Source: Haliscomenobacter sp040401995
Lineage (GTDB): Bacteria; Bacteroidota; Bacteroidia; Chitinophagales; Saprospiraceae
Assembly (NCBI GenBank): GCA_040401995.1
Contig: JBBANM010000026.1
Coordinates: 1-64,000, forward strand
Length of the DNA stretch: 64,000 nt
Direction: 5' to 3'
The stretch's first letter is position 1. Each line of letters begins with the position of its first letter. A program made the translations under genes and the position numbers. Positions 18,022 to 26,265 of this stretch are shown here, one piece after another. The notes beneath the pieces were generated by a model, which saw nothing but the letters and a program-made list of their open reading frames with translations, made no database searches and had not been told where the DNA came from.

Positions 18022-19323
18022 TTATTTTTGCCTAAAAAATATGGATATCGGTACGCCGGTAAAATTAAAATTTTTCCGCAACTGGTTTTCGAGGAAGTAT
18101 TTGTAATTGTCTTTGACGTGGTGCGGGTGGTTGCAAAAAAAGGCAAACGCCGGGTACGCCAAAGGCAACTGTGTGATGTACTTGATCTTGATAAAGCGAC
18201 CGCGGTGTGATGGCGGCGGCGTTTTTTCAATCAATTCCAACAAAGTATCGTTCAGCTGCGAGGTTTTGATTTTGCGGTTGCGGTTTTCGTACACTTCCAA
18301 AGCGCTTTCGATGGCCTTGAAAATCCGGATTTTTTCGGTTACCGAGGTAAAAACAATAGGTACATCGGTAAACGGGGCAATCTTCATATGCAACTCTTTC
18401 TCAAAATCCCGAGCGGTATTGGTTTCCTTTTCCACCAAGTCCCATTTGTTTACGAGCAACACGATGCCTTTGTTGCGTTTTTGGGCTAAACGAAAAATAC
18501 TTACATCCTGGGCTTCCATTCCGGTTTGCGCATCGATCATGATAATGCAAATATCGCACTCGTCGATGGAGCGAATGGCGCGCATGACCGAGTAAAATTC
18601 CAGGTTTTCGTGCACCTTGGCTTTTTTGCGAATCCCCGCAGTGTCCACGATGATGAATTCCTTGCCAAATTTGGAGTAGGTGGTATGGATTGAGTCGCGA
18701 GTAGTGCCGGCGATATCGGTGACGATGTTGCGTTCTTCGCCCAAAAGCGCGTTGGTCAGGGAAGATTTACCGACGTTGGGTTGGCCCACGATGGCAAATT
18801 TGGGCAATTCGCTAGGTACCGCGTCTTCTTCTTGCAGATTTTCGGCGATGGCGTCGAGCAATTCGCCGCTACCGCTGCCGGTAAGCGAAGAGAGGAAAAA
18901 AGTATTTTCAAAACCCAGCCCCCAAAACTCGTTGGCTTCAAAGAGGCGCTGGCTGTTGTCTACTTTATTAATAACCAGGTAGATTGGTTTTTTGGATCGA
19001 CGCAACAAATCGGCCACCTCTTCATCGAGATCGGTGATGCCGGTCATTACATCCACCATAAACACAATGATGTTGGCCTCTTCCAACGCAATTTTTACCT
19101 GCGAGCGGATGGCCGCTTCAAATACATCATCCGAATTGAGTACAAAACCGCCGGTGTCGATCACCGTAAACGTTTTTCCATTCCAATAACTGCTGCCGTA
19201 TTGTCGATCGCGCGTAACGCCGGAAGTGTCGTCAATAATTGCTTGTTTATCCCCGATAAGCCGATTGAACAGGGTGGATTTGCCTACATTTGGCCTGCCT
19301 ACTATGGCGACTAGATTGCTCAT
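18022..19323 (-). CDS. der: Ribosome-assembly GTPase Der (EngA)
   Basis: A 433-residue tandem GTPase needed for 50S subunit maturation. Two G domains are visible, each with a P-loop (GRPNVGKST at residues 8-16 and GQPNVGKSS at about 181), DTAG/DTGG switch motifs and NKxD motifs (NKVD and NKWD). A KH-like C-terminal domain follows and ends in a short basic tail. Length and domain order are canonical. It heads the der-rfbC pair on the minus strand. The upstream region (19324-19977) is non-coding and repeat-rich. Confidence 0.96.
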   Translation of the reverse strand: MSNLVAIVGRPNVGKSTLFNRLIGDKQAIIDDTSGVTRDRQYGSSYWNGKTFTVIDTGGFVLNSDDVFEAAIRSQVKIALEEANIIVFMVDVMTGITDLDEEVADLLRRSKKPIYLVINKVDNSQRLFEANEFWGLGFENTFFLSSLTGSGSGELLDAIAENLQEEDAVPSELPKFAIVGQPNVGKSSLTNALLGEERNIVTDIAGTTRDSIHTTYSKFGKEFIIVDTAGIRKKAKVHENLEFYSVMRAIRSIDECDICIIMIDAQTGMEAQDVSIFRLAQKRNKGIVLLVNKWDLVEKETNTARDFEKELHMKIAPFTDVPIVFTSVTEKIRIFKAIESALEVYENRNRKIKTSQLNDTLLELIEKTPPPSHRGRFIKIKYITQLPLAYPAFAFFCNHPHHVKDNYKYFLENQLRKNFNFTGVPISIFFRQK

Positions 19324-19539
19324 TTATTTGTTTAAACCTTTTTCAAAGGGCGAAGATAAGGTAATTTTACGTTTTTGGCATCCCTTCGTTACAGACAATG
19401 CGATTAAAACGTGAAATAGGAGATAAAAGCCAGGATTTCCGTTTAATGGGAAAAATGTTCAAGATGCCGTTCTGCTGGAACGGTTAACAGGGGTTGGCGT
19501 GCGGGTTCTACAAAGATGTCATTCCTAAGGAACTGGGCG

Positions 19540-19766
19540 CGATTGGTTCTGTTTTACACAAGACCATAAGCCCCTTTTGGGGCGTAATTTGGGTAGAATA
19601 GGTAGTTCGTCATTTTCATAGTCCTGTAGGGACGAAATATGGGTTTTGCCTCTTTTGAGATACCCACATCACGTCCCTACAGGACTATGGATAAACCTAG
19701 GGCTGTTTTCTACCCATATAGCGCCCCCAAAGGGGCTATTGCTAAACGAAAATAGAACCAATTGAT
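19540..19766. repeat. MITE-like element, family III, imperfect long palindrome
   Basis: Ends GATTGGTTCT (19541-19550) and AGAACCAATT (19754-19763). The interior is a long imperfect palindrome with AGTCCTGTAGGGACG and its complement, and AGCCCC-TTTT-GGGGC near the ends. The whole element reappears in inverse orientation at 32793-33024. It occupies the middle of the 654-base gap between der and era; the rest of the gap shows nothing I can name. Confidence 0.8.
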
Positions 19767-19977
19767 CCCGGGAATTGGGGGAGAAGAGGCCAAAATAGTC
19801 ATCGCATCGAAACGCTATTAAACCGGCCCATCGGGACGGTATCTTTGTAGCACAGATTCAAACGCGGGCTCCCGTTCCATCGGAACTGTATCTTTTCCCG
19901 GCAAACGCCACCAAATTAAATGGAAAACCGCCACTAATCGGTCGATTCATTACCCCAAGTCGCGATGAATCGCGCCT

Positions 19978-20874
19978 CTACTGGACATACCCGAATTGCT
20001 TGAGGAAATAATCATCATCCCGCCAATTGTCTTTGATTTTCACGTGCATTTCCAGGAAAACCTTTTTCTCCAAAAAAATCTCCATGGCCTTGCGCGCTTC
20101 CGTACCCAATTTTTTGATCGAAGAACCCCCCTGCCCGATAAGAATGGGCTTCTGGGTTTTGCGCGACACATAAATCACCGCCGCAATTTTCACCAAGGGC
20201 AATCCCTGAGTAGTAGTTTCTTCCTTGAACGATTCGATGGCCACTTCAACAGCGTAGGGAATTTCCTGATGGTAGAGCTCCAGAATTTTTTCCCGAATGA
20301 TTTCGCTGACAAAAAAACGCTCGGGGCGGTCAGTCAGCTGGTCTTTGGGATAGTACTCGGGGCCTTCCGGCAAGGTATCGATGATTTTTTGCAACAGCGT
20401 ATCGGTATGCAATTTTTGCAAAGCAGCGATGGGGACTATGGCCTGAGGTTGGAGGGTATTTTGCCAATATTCGGTCAGGGCCACCAATTTTTCCGGGGTA
20501 GCCAGGTCAATTTTGTTCAATACAATGAACAGCGGAACCGACAAATGCCGCAAGCGGAGCAGCAACGCATCATCTTCATCATATTTTTCATTGACCTCGG
20601 TGACGAGCATCATGAGGTCGGCATCTTCGAAGGTAGAATGCACGGAGGCATTCATGGCCATCTGCATTTTATAGGCGGGTCTGTCGATCACGCCGGGGGT
20701 ATCAGAAAAAACGATTTGAAAATCCTCGCCACTCAAGATACCGACGATGCGGTGGCGGGTAGTCTGCGGTTTATTGGTGATGATGGACATCCGCTCGCCG
20801 ACCAGCGCGTTCATGAGGGTAGATTTTCCCACATTGGGGTGGCCTATGATGTTGACAAAACCAGATTTGTGCAT
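19978..20874 (-). CDS. era: Ribosome-assembly GTPase Era
   Basis: A 298-residue GTPase that binds 16S rRNA and assists 30S maturation. The start is the ATG giving MHKSGFVNIIG, which places the P-loop GHPNVGKST at residues 11-19; a longer frame to 20997 reads through a repeat and is rejected. Other motifs are SDTPGVID (G3) and NKID (G4). The C-terminal KH domain is seen as GQGGSSIKKLG, preceded by REKIL. Length and order are canonical. Confidence 0.95.
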   Translation of the reverse strand: MHKSGFVNIIGHPNVGKSTLMNALVGERMSIITNKPQTTRHRIVGILSGEDFQIVFSDTPGVIDRPAYKMQMAMNASVHSTFEDADLMMLVTEVNEKYDEDDALLLRLRHLSVPLFIVLNKIDLATPEKLVALTEYWQNTLQPQAIVPIAALQKLHTDTLLQKIIDTLPEGPEYYPKDQLTDRPERFFVSEIIREKILELYHQEIPYAVEVAIESFKEETTTQGLPLVKIAAVIYVSRKTQKPILIGQGGSSIKKLGTEARKAMEIFLEKKVFLEMHVKIKDNWRDDDYFLKQFGYVQ

Positions 20875-20934
20875 GCAATATTCGTTGTTGGAAAAATTGG
20901 GTGCAAAGATAGAAAAATTTAGGGATTTTCTCTG

Positions 20935-21030
20935 GGCACACCCAGGGCTGGTAGGGTAGTCCCCACGTAAAAGCCCTGCAGGGGCGCCATCCATCATCCC
21001 AGGGTGCAGCCCTGGGGAAGTGGCAGCCCT
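20935..21030. repeat. GC-rich dispersed palindromic repeat
   Basis: Contains CCCTGCAGGGGCGCCATC and CCCAGGGTGCAGCCCTGGG. Direct or inverted copies lie at 26132-26184, 27860-27915 and several times in 31839-32100. Within this window the family is confined to the margins and interior of the DGR region. Confidence 0.7.
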
Positions 21031-21034
21031 GGGC

Positions 21035-22219
21035 TTAGGCGGCCGTCCCCGTGCGCTTTACCCCTAGCGCCCCCAGCACCGTCCACAACAAACTCACCAG
21101 CGATGCCAGCACCGTAAAGATAAAAACGATCCGCTGATCGTGGTAGACAGACTCCAGCAAACTCGGTTTCAGCGAATGCATTTTTCCCCGCCCACGCGCC
21201 AGCGCACGCGCCTTGCCATTCAAACGCACCGTAAAAAAAGCAGTTTGCTGTTTAACCGTCACATCCGCCTCGCTTAAACCCGATAGCTCCAAAAAATCAC
21301 CATTTTCCAAAACCACCGGCTCCTGACCAGCAATATCTAGTGTACCACCCAAGATGGCTGATTTTGTTTGATCCTCTTCTTTTTTGACAAACTCGATGCC
21401 CTCGATCCCCAAGCGCGGTACTTGAAAACCCGTATCACTAGTAGGTTGAAACGCCAATTCGGCGAGCGGTTCGGCTATCCAGGTTAAAAGATCAGCGGCG
21501 GTGCTGCCGCGACCAAAATCGCGGACGGCATTCCTGGGCAGCCCGCTAAGCGTACTGCGTTGCACCTGGATTTCTCCGCTAGCCTGGCCGTCAAAAGCCA
21601 GCGTCACATCTTTTTCGCGGATGCGTAAACCGAGCACTTCGTTGGCTTTTAAGAACAACCTGCCAACCTCCATTTTTCCCGTATCTAAAGAAATGGCCAG
21701 CGGCTGACCAGATTCCTCCATGGCGTATTGCCAGCCTGTTCCTTGTATTTTTTGCAGTGGCCCCAGATCCAGTCGTACCGCTGGAAAAGTAAAGGCTTTA
21801 GGCCAATCTTCCACCAGGCGAAACCGCACATCGCTACAGCGTAAAGTAGCCTTAAACCTCACCTCTCGCACCGGCAACAACCCAAACCCGATCACCGCCA
21901 AAGAAAACCCCACAATGAGGATAGGCCAGCGCCACTGTTGAAAAAAAGCTCCCACCCGCTTACGAGTAGGCGCCGGGGGGGCATAAACCCGCTCGACTAA
22001 TTCAAACAGACCCTCGCGGATTTGATTGTAGACCACATCCAGGTCGTCGATATTGGCGGTTCTTTGCAGTTCCTGTTTGTGGGTTTTGTGGAAACGCCCC
22101 GAGAGGGTTGTCCAATCCTTCCATAAATCCGGTTGCGACTGGCATTGGGTTTCCAGCGCATCCAGCACCTTTTCCATTTCATTGGAGGCCAGCAGATCGA
22201 GTACTTGTGCTTTTTCCAT
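21035..22219 (-). CDS. Two-TM membrane protein with EAD11-like N-terminal domain
   Basis: A 394-residue protein. Residues 1-78 are helical and match the pattern I associate with effector-associated domain 11 (EALETQ-like helix, then LSGRF, then a helix ending in IREGLFELVERVY). Effector-associated domains are small adaptor modules catalogued in bacterial conflict systems, where matching domains link sensors to effectors. One membrane segment lies at about 97-117 and a second at about 364-387, with about 245 beta-rich residues between them, probably periplasmic. The EAD-like domain would then face the cytoplasm. It is transcribed with the secreted protein just upstream (4-base gap) and lies divergently beside the protease-lectin genes. 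The EAD call rests on pattern only. Confidence 0.55.
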   Translation of the reverse strand: MEKAQVLDLLASNEMEKVLDALETQCQSQPDLWKDWTTLSGRFHKTHKQELQRTANIDDLDVVYNQIREGLFELVERVYAPPAPTRKRVGAFFQQWRWPILIVGFSLAVIGFGLLPVREVRFKATLRCSDVRFRLVEDWPKAFTFPAVRLDLGPLQKIQGTGWQYAMEESGQPLAISLDTGKMEVGRLFLKANEVLGLRIREKDVTLAFDGQASGEIQVQRSTLSGLPRNAVRDFGRGSTAADLLTWIAEPLAELAFQPTSDTGFQVPRLGIEGIEFVKKEEDQTKSAILGGTLDIAGQEPVVLENGDFLELSGLSEADVTVKQQTAFFTVRLNGKARALARGRGKMHSLKPSLLESVYHDQRIVFIFTVLASLVSLLWTVLGALGVKRTGTAA

Positions 22220-22223
22220 GGGG

Positions 22224-22940
22224 TTATAGTTGTAGCTGGAAGCGACGGATGACGGTTTCCAAGTCGTTTTGCGCCCGGTATTTGATAGTAAGGGTATGCA
22301 GACCTTTGGGGAGCGTAGCGCTCAGTCGAAGCTGAATGGGGCGACCATCCGGGAAGGAGCCGCGGAGTGGTTTGGCAGGATCCTTATCCAGCTGCCATTC
22401 AAAACTGGCCAGCCGCGCTGATCCCATAAACTGCAGGAGCAAGGAATCTTTTTCTGCGCTTTTTGTCAGCAGTTTAGAATTGCACTTCACTGGGTAAAAG
22501 GTTTGGGTAGTGGCGTCTTCCCCCAGTTGCGCCAGTAGCCCGATATTGTAGGCGCGTTTGGTGTTTTCATCTTTGAGCAATACGGCAGCTACATCCCAAT
22601 CCAGCGTTTGCTGGCCGCTCAGCTCGGCATCCATGCGGTAGTACAAATTAATGGGAATGCCGTGCGCCCGTACCCCCACTTTTTTGCTACCTGCGCTCGG
22701 TACGCTGAGGCTAACCACCTCGGTGGGATCGTTTTTGAAACGAAAATCGCCGATGGTGCAAGCAATCAGTTCCAGACTGGCCGAGCTGACTTTGGATCTG
22801 TAAAAACCTTCACAGCGGTTGCCGCGGGTTTTGTAGCGCAGGGAGCTATTGTCGGATGGTGTAATGCGGGGATCGCATTGCGCGTGCAGGTAGCAACAAC
22901 TGATCGCTCCAATGATAAAAAAGAGAAGAAAACAACGCAT
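22224..22940 (-). CDS. Hypothetical secreted protein, partner of the EAD-like membrane protein
   Basis: A 238-residue protein with a signal peptide (MRCFLLFFIIGAISCCYLHAQ). The Cys-Cys in the hydrophobic stretch could instead make a lipobox. The mature part is beta-rich with several cysteines and a C-terminal LPKGLHTLTIKYRAQ segment like Ig-fold domains. I recognise no family. It ends 4 bases before the downstream membrane-protein gene, which strongly implies one transcript and probably a shared job in the envelope. It starts 92 bases from the divergent protease-lectin gene at 23033, so the two transcripts could share a regulatory region. Confidence 0.65.
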   Translation of the reverse strand: MRCFLLFFIIGAISCCYLHAQCDPRITPSDNSSLRYKTRGNRCEGFYRSKVSSASLELIACTIGDFRFKNDPTEVVSLSVPSAGSKKVGVRAHGIPINLYYRMDAELSGQQTLDWDVAAVLLKDENTKRAYNIGLLAQLGEDATTQTFYPVKCNSKLLTKSAEKDSLLLQFMGSARLASFEWQLDKDPAKPLRGSFPDGRPIQLRLSATLPKGLHTLTIKYRAQNDLETVIRRFQLQL

Positions 22941-23032
22941 AAGGGTTCATATTTGCTTTAAAAATAGATATTTTTGAGTTTAAGCACTGCTTTAGGCGCC
23001 AATTTTAGGTAAAATAATAAAACTTACCCACG

Positions 23033-24439
23033 ATGAAGAAAGTAACAGCCCTCCTTATCCTACTATTAAGCACTTGTATTTTGCCCCTAGCGGTTCAAGC
23101 ACAAGGTCAATTTGATGCGTTCAAAAACAATATAGTTGCGATTAAAGCCAATTTTGACAATGGCGATGAAGAAAATGGATTTGGGTTTATAACTGGAGAA
23201 AAAAACGGTCGCCTCTACCTAGCCACTGCGGCTCATGTTGTAAGAGGAGTAGACATGAGCAAAAACCCAAAAACAATTAAAGTACAATTTTACAATGACA
23301 TCAGATGGGTGACCGCCACTTTTCTCACGCATTGGGATAAAGAGGATCTTGCTTTATTGGAAATAGGTCAGCCCGCTAACCTAAAATGGCTGAACGCCTG
23401 TGCTAATTTTGCTGCTGCTGTCAATCAGAAAGTGCGTTTTATTGGACTTTATGATGATGAACCCAATTGGGTAGACCCAGGAATAGACGGCAATATCTTT
23501 AAGCAAGATGATTTGCAATATCATTTTGCCATCGGTACCATTCGTCCGGGTACTTCGGGAGCTCCCTTGATTTCCGAAAAAGGCATTGTAGGAATGATCA
23601 TTGAAGATTCGGGTACTATTTCTCGGGCTTTGAAAATAGCGAAGATCCAATCTCTTTTTAACAAAGGGAATCAATATGCCTATTTTTCACTGCAAGCAAA
23701 GGAGATTGTACCAGCTCCCAAGGAGGTGAAAAAACCAGATACAAAGACTGCTGGTACGGAGTTAAAAAATTATGGGTTTGAGCTGGTTCAAATAAAAGGC
23801 GGAACTTTTAAGATGGGGTGTACCAGCGAGCAGGGAAGCGATTGTTTGGAAGATCAGATTCCTGCACACACTGTAAAGTTGGGTGATTTTTACTTGGCAA
23901 AATACGAAGTTACCCAAGCCCAATGGCGCGCAATTATGGGCAATAACCCCAGTAACAATGCCAAATGCGATGAATGTCCGGTTGAACAGGTGAGTTGGGA
24001 TGACATCCAGCTCTTTTTGCGCAAACTCAATTTAAAAACGGGCAAAAAATACCGCTTGCCAACTGAAGCGGAATGGGAATATGCAGCCCGTGGCGGTCTT
24101 TTAAGCAAGAACTATAAATATGCAGGCAGTAATAACCGTAGTGAAGTGGCGTGGTGTTTAGAAAATGCCAGTAATCAAACCCATCCCAAAGGAGCCAAAA
24201 AAGCCAATGAACTGGGGCTTTTCGATATGAGCGGCAATGTATGGGAATGGTGTCAAGACTGGTATGATGGCTATTCAGCAAATGATCAAATTGATCCCAA
24301 AGGACCTGCTAAAGGAAAAGAGCGGGTTGGTCGCGGTGGAAGCTGGAATGACGATATCCGAGGGCCTAATGTTTCGTTTCGTGGATTCAATGAGGCGAAA
24401 TATAAAGATCCTTATTTGGGGTTTCGGGTGGCGTTGTAG
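23033..24439 (+). CDS. Trypsin-like protease fused to FGE-sulfatase-like domain, no variable repeat
   Basis: A 468-residue exported protein. A signal peptide ends near VQAQ. A chymotrypsin-fold protease follows with His68 (TAAHVV), Asp105 (KEDLALLE) and Ser175 (GTSGAPL). From about residue 250 comes an FGE-sulfatase/C-type-lectin-like domain (GGTFKMGC, EVTQAQW, YRLPTEAEWEYAARGG, DMSGNVWEWCQDW, GFRVAL). It is the closest paralogue in plan to the three DGR targets, but its last 120 bases differ from the template at many non-adenine positions, and the hairpin found after the VRs is missing. It is therefore not a present target, and could be an ancestral or fixed version. The gene at 24517 follows after 77 bases. 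Confidence 0.88.
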   Translation: MKKVTALLILLLSTCILPLAVQAQGQFDAFKNNIVAIKANFDNGDEENGFGFITGEKNGRLYLATAAHVVRGVDMSKNPKTIKVQFYNDIRWVTATFLTHWDKEDLALLEIGQPANLKWLNACANFAAAVNQKVRFIGLYDDEPNWVDPGIDGNIFKQDDLQYHFAIGTIRPGTSGAPLISEKGIVGMIIEDSGTISRALKIAKIQSLFNKGNQYAYFSLQAKEIVPAPKEVKKPDTKTAGTELKNYGFELVQIKGGTFKMGCTSEQGSDCLEDQIPAHTVKLGDFYLAKYEVTQAQWRAIMGNNPSNNAKCDECPVEQVSWDDIQLFLRKLNLKTGKKYRLPTEAEWEYAARGGLLSKNYKYAGSNNRSEVAWCLENASNQTHPKGAKKANELGLFDMSGNVWEWCQDWYDGYSANDQIDPKGPAKGKERVGRGGSWNDDIRGPNVSFRGFNEAKYKDPYLGFRVAL

Positions 24440-24516
24440 TGATTTTTTTAAAATTTAGCAGGGGTTCGATTTTGAATTGATCCCACGTGCTACACTTATA
24501 TCAATAAACCTAAAAA

Positions 24517-25956
24517 ATGCCCATTTTGAAAACTACGGTCTCGTATTGGATTGCCTTGCTTTTGATTGGTTCCTGTTTCCTTGAATTGGCGGGGCAGACT
24601 TCCGACCCATTTGCCCAGCTAGTTGAGCAATTGACTCCCAATGTGGTGGCCATCAAAGCTACTTTTGCCGGACCAGAAGTTGAAAATGGCTTTGGCTTTA
24701 TCACCGCTGAAAAAAACGGACGGCTCTATCTGGCTACCGCGGCCCATGTGGTACGCGGAGTGGATAAAGATAAAATAGCGCAAAAGATTGAGGTGCGTTT
24801 TTCCAATGATTTGCGTTGGGTTCCTGCCACGTACATTAAGCATTGGGATCAGGAGGACTTGGCATTGCTGGAACTGGAAAAACCCTATTATGCCCAATGG
24901 CAACCCCAATGTGCCGATTTATCACCAGGCGGTAGTAAAAAAGTTCGTTTTATAGGCCTAAATGAAGAAGAACCCAACTGGGTTGATCCTGGCTTAGATG
25001 GCAATATCTTTAGACAGGATGACAAAATGCTTCATTTTGCCATTGGCACCATAGGGCGGGGTACTTCGGGTGCACCTTTACTAAGTCCCCAAGGTATAGT
25101 AGGTTTGATAACCGAGGATGCTGATCGCACTTCTAGGGCGCTGAAAATCACCCAAATTCAAACGCTTTTTAGTGGAGGGGGGAAACTTCCTTATTATGGT
25201 TTACTTCCAACGAATACGATTGCTGCTCCACCCATAAAAAAAGCGGATGAACCAGTTCCTACCCCCATTTCTCCTATCGAGGAAGCAGACGCCTACGGCC
25301 TGATCCCCATCAAAGGCGGCGCTTTTATAATGGGCTGTACCGATGAGCAGGGGAGTGATTGCTATGGTGATGAAAAACCAAGTCACCGGGTAACAGTGAG
25401 CGATTTTAAGCTAGGTAAATACGAGGTGACGCAAGCACAATGGAATAAAATCATGGGAAGTAACCCAAGTAAATTTTCCAACTGCGACGAATGCCCAGTG
25501 GAGCAAGTGAGCTGGGATGATATACAAGCTTTTTTGCGCAAACTGAATTTCCAGACGGGAAAAAACTACCGCTTACCTTCCGAGGCAGAGTGGGAATACG
25601 CGTCGCGAGGAGGAAATAAAAGCGGAGGTTATAAGTACGCAGGGAGCAATACTATAGATGATGTTGCGTGGTTTACTGAAAACGCAGGCTCTAAAACCCA
25701 TCCGGTAGGCGGCAAAAGACCAAATGAATTAGGCTTGTATGACATGAGTGGTAATGTATATGAATGGTGCCAGGATTGGTTTGGCAATTACAGCAGCGGT
25801 AGTCAAAACAACCCCAGTGGTGCCAGCACTGGCTCTCACCGCGTGAATCGTGGCGGTGGCTGGGACGGCCCCGCCAGGGATTGTCGCGTCTCGAATCGCG
25901 GCTACGACGCGCCGGCGAGCCGCTTCTACAATTTGGGGTTCCGTCTCGCCCTCTAG
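24517..25956 (+). CDS. DGR target 1: trypsin-like protease / FGE-lectin protein
   Basis: A 479-residue exported protein. A signal peptide ends near LAGQ. Protease triad: His77 (TAAHVV), Asp114 (QEDLALLE), Ser184 (GTSGAPL). After a Pro-rich linker (about 235-255) comes the FGE/C-type-lectin-like domain (about 260-479) with EVTQAQWNKIMG, YRLPSEAEWEYASRGG and DMSGNVYEWCQDW. Residues 439-479 are encoded by variable repeat VR1. In known DGR targets the C-type-lectin fold displays such residues at a ligand-binding surface. I infer a protease whose binding specificity is diversified. The catalytic domain itself is outside the mutated segment. Confidence 0.9.
   Translation: MPILKTTVSYWIALLLIGSCFLELAGQTSDPFAQLVEQLTPNVVAIKATFAGPEVENGFGFITAEKNGRLYLATAAHVVRGVDKDKIAQKIEVRFSNDLRWVPATYIKHWDQEDLALLELEKPYYAQWQPQCADLSPGGSKKVRFIGLNEEEPNWVDPGLDGNIFRQDDKMLHFAIGTIGRGTSGAPLLSPQGIVGLITEDADRTSRALKITQIQTLFSGGGKLPYYGLLPTNTIAAPPIKKADEPVPTPISPIEEADAYGLIPIKGGAFIMGCTDEQGSDCYGDEKPSHRVTVSDFKLGKYEVTQAQWNKIMGSNPSKFSNCDECPVEQVSWDDIQAFLRKLNFQTGKNYRLPSEAEWEYASRGGNKSGGYKYAGSNTIDDVAWFTENAGSKTHPVGGKRPNELGLYDMSGNVYEWCQDWFGNYSSGSQNNPSGASTGSHRVNRGGGWDGPARDCRVSNRGYDAPASRFYNLGFRLAL
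25831..25956 (+). repeat. DGR variable repeat VR1
   Basis: Aligns without gaps to the template repeat at 29860-29986. I count 17 differences and all are at template adenines. Variable VR residues (numbered from the Gly of GS) are 3H, 10G, 12D, 13G, 14P, 17D, 24G, 25Y, 26D, 27A, 29A, 30S, 32F and 33Y. Template residues are kept at 6, 16, 22 and 34. The last 25 bases (from TTTGGGG to the stop codon) match the template exactly. Confidence 0.95.
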
Positions 25957-26007
25957 TTAGGAGGTTTGCTAATCCGGCCTTCCTGTGAGCTAAAAAGAAA
26001 GAAAAAA

Positions 26008-26078
26008 ACGCTATAGTGCGGCCACTGTCCGCGCGAGCCCAAAGCGAGCAAAAGCGGGCAGCGGCAGCGCTATGGCGT
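26008..26078 (+). repeat. 71-bp hairpin downstream of VR1
   Basis: Outer arms are ACGCTATAGTGC and GCGCTATGGCGT (12 bp with G-T wobbles). Second arms are CCACTGTCCGC and GCGGGCAGCGG. The inner segment is CCAAA with flanking GCGAGC on both sides, which do not pair in this copy. It starts 51 bases after the VR1 stop. Copies follow VR2 (27738-27808) and VR3 (31768-31838); none follows TR. Confidence 0.85.
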
Positions 26079-26096
26079 ACGTGCGGTTGGCAAGGT

Positions 26097-26118
26097 GGGG
26101 CCTTTGGCCCCGATTTTT
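26097..26118 (+). terminator. Probable intrinsic terminator of target gene 1
   Basis: GGGGCC-TTT-GGCCCC stem-loop followed by GATTTTTT. The same arrangement follows target 2 at 27827-27848 but not target 3. Confidence 0.7.
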
Positions 26119-26131
26119 TCGGGGGGCTGCT

Positions 26132-26184
26132 CCCAGGGCTGCACCCTGGGGTAGGGGATGGCGCCCTTGCAGGGCTGGGAGGGT
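26132..26184. repeat. GC-rich dispersed repeat copy
   Basis: CCCAGGGCTGCACCCTGGGG then CCTTGCAGGGCTGGGAGGG. It belongs to the family at 20935-21030 and 31839-32100. Together with the hairpin and terminator it fills the 309-base gap after target gene 1. Confidence 0.7.
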
Positions 26185-26217
26185 GTGTTGCTTGGTTTTT
26201 AAAAAGTAAAAATCCCC

Positions 26218-26265
26218 CCCAATCCCAAATACTTTCCTTATTTTTCGGCAAAAACTACGCTCACA
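26218..26265 (+). promoter_or_regulatory. Conserved 5' leader of target gene 2
   Basis: The 46-48 bases before the start codon are almost identical to those before target gene 3 (30176-30223), including CAAATACTTTCC, TTATTTTTCGGC and AAAAACTACGCTCAC. Promoter elements cannot be assigned with certainty. The likeness extends into the signal-peptide codons, indicating recent duplication or shared control. Confidence 0.5.

Noticed and set aside
20875..20997. 41-residue extension of Era
   Set aside because: It reads through a GC-rich dispersed repeat, and the canonical Era start is at 20874.
24320..24439. A fourth variable repeat at the end of the gene at 23033
   Set aside because: It differs from TR at many non-adenine positions and lacks the hairpin and flank shared by the three true VRs.
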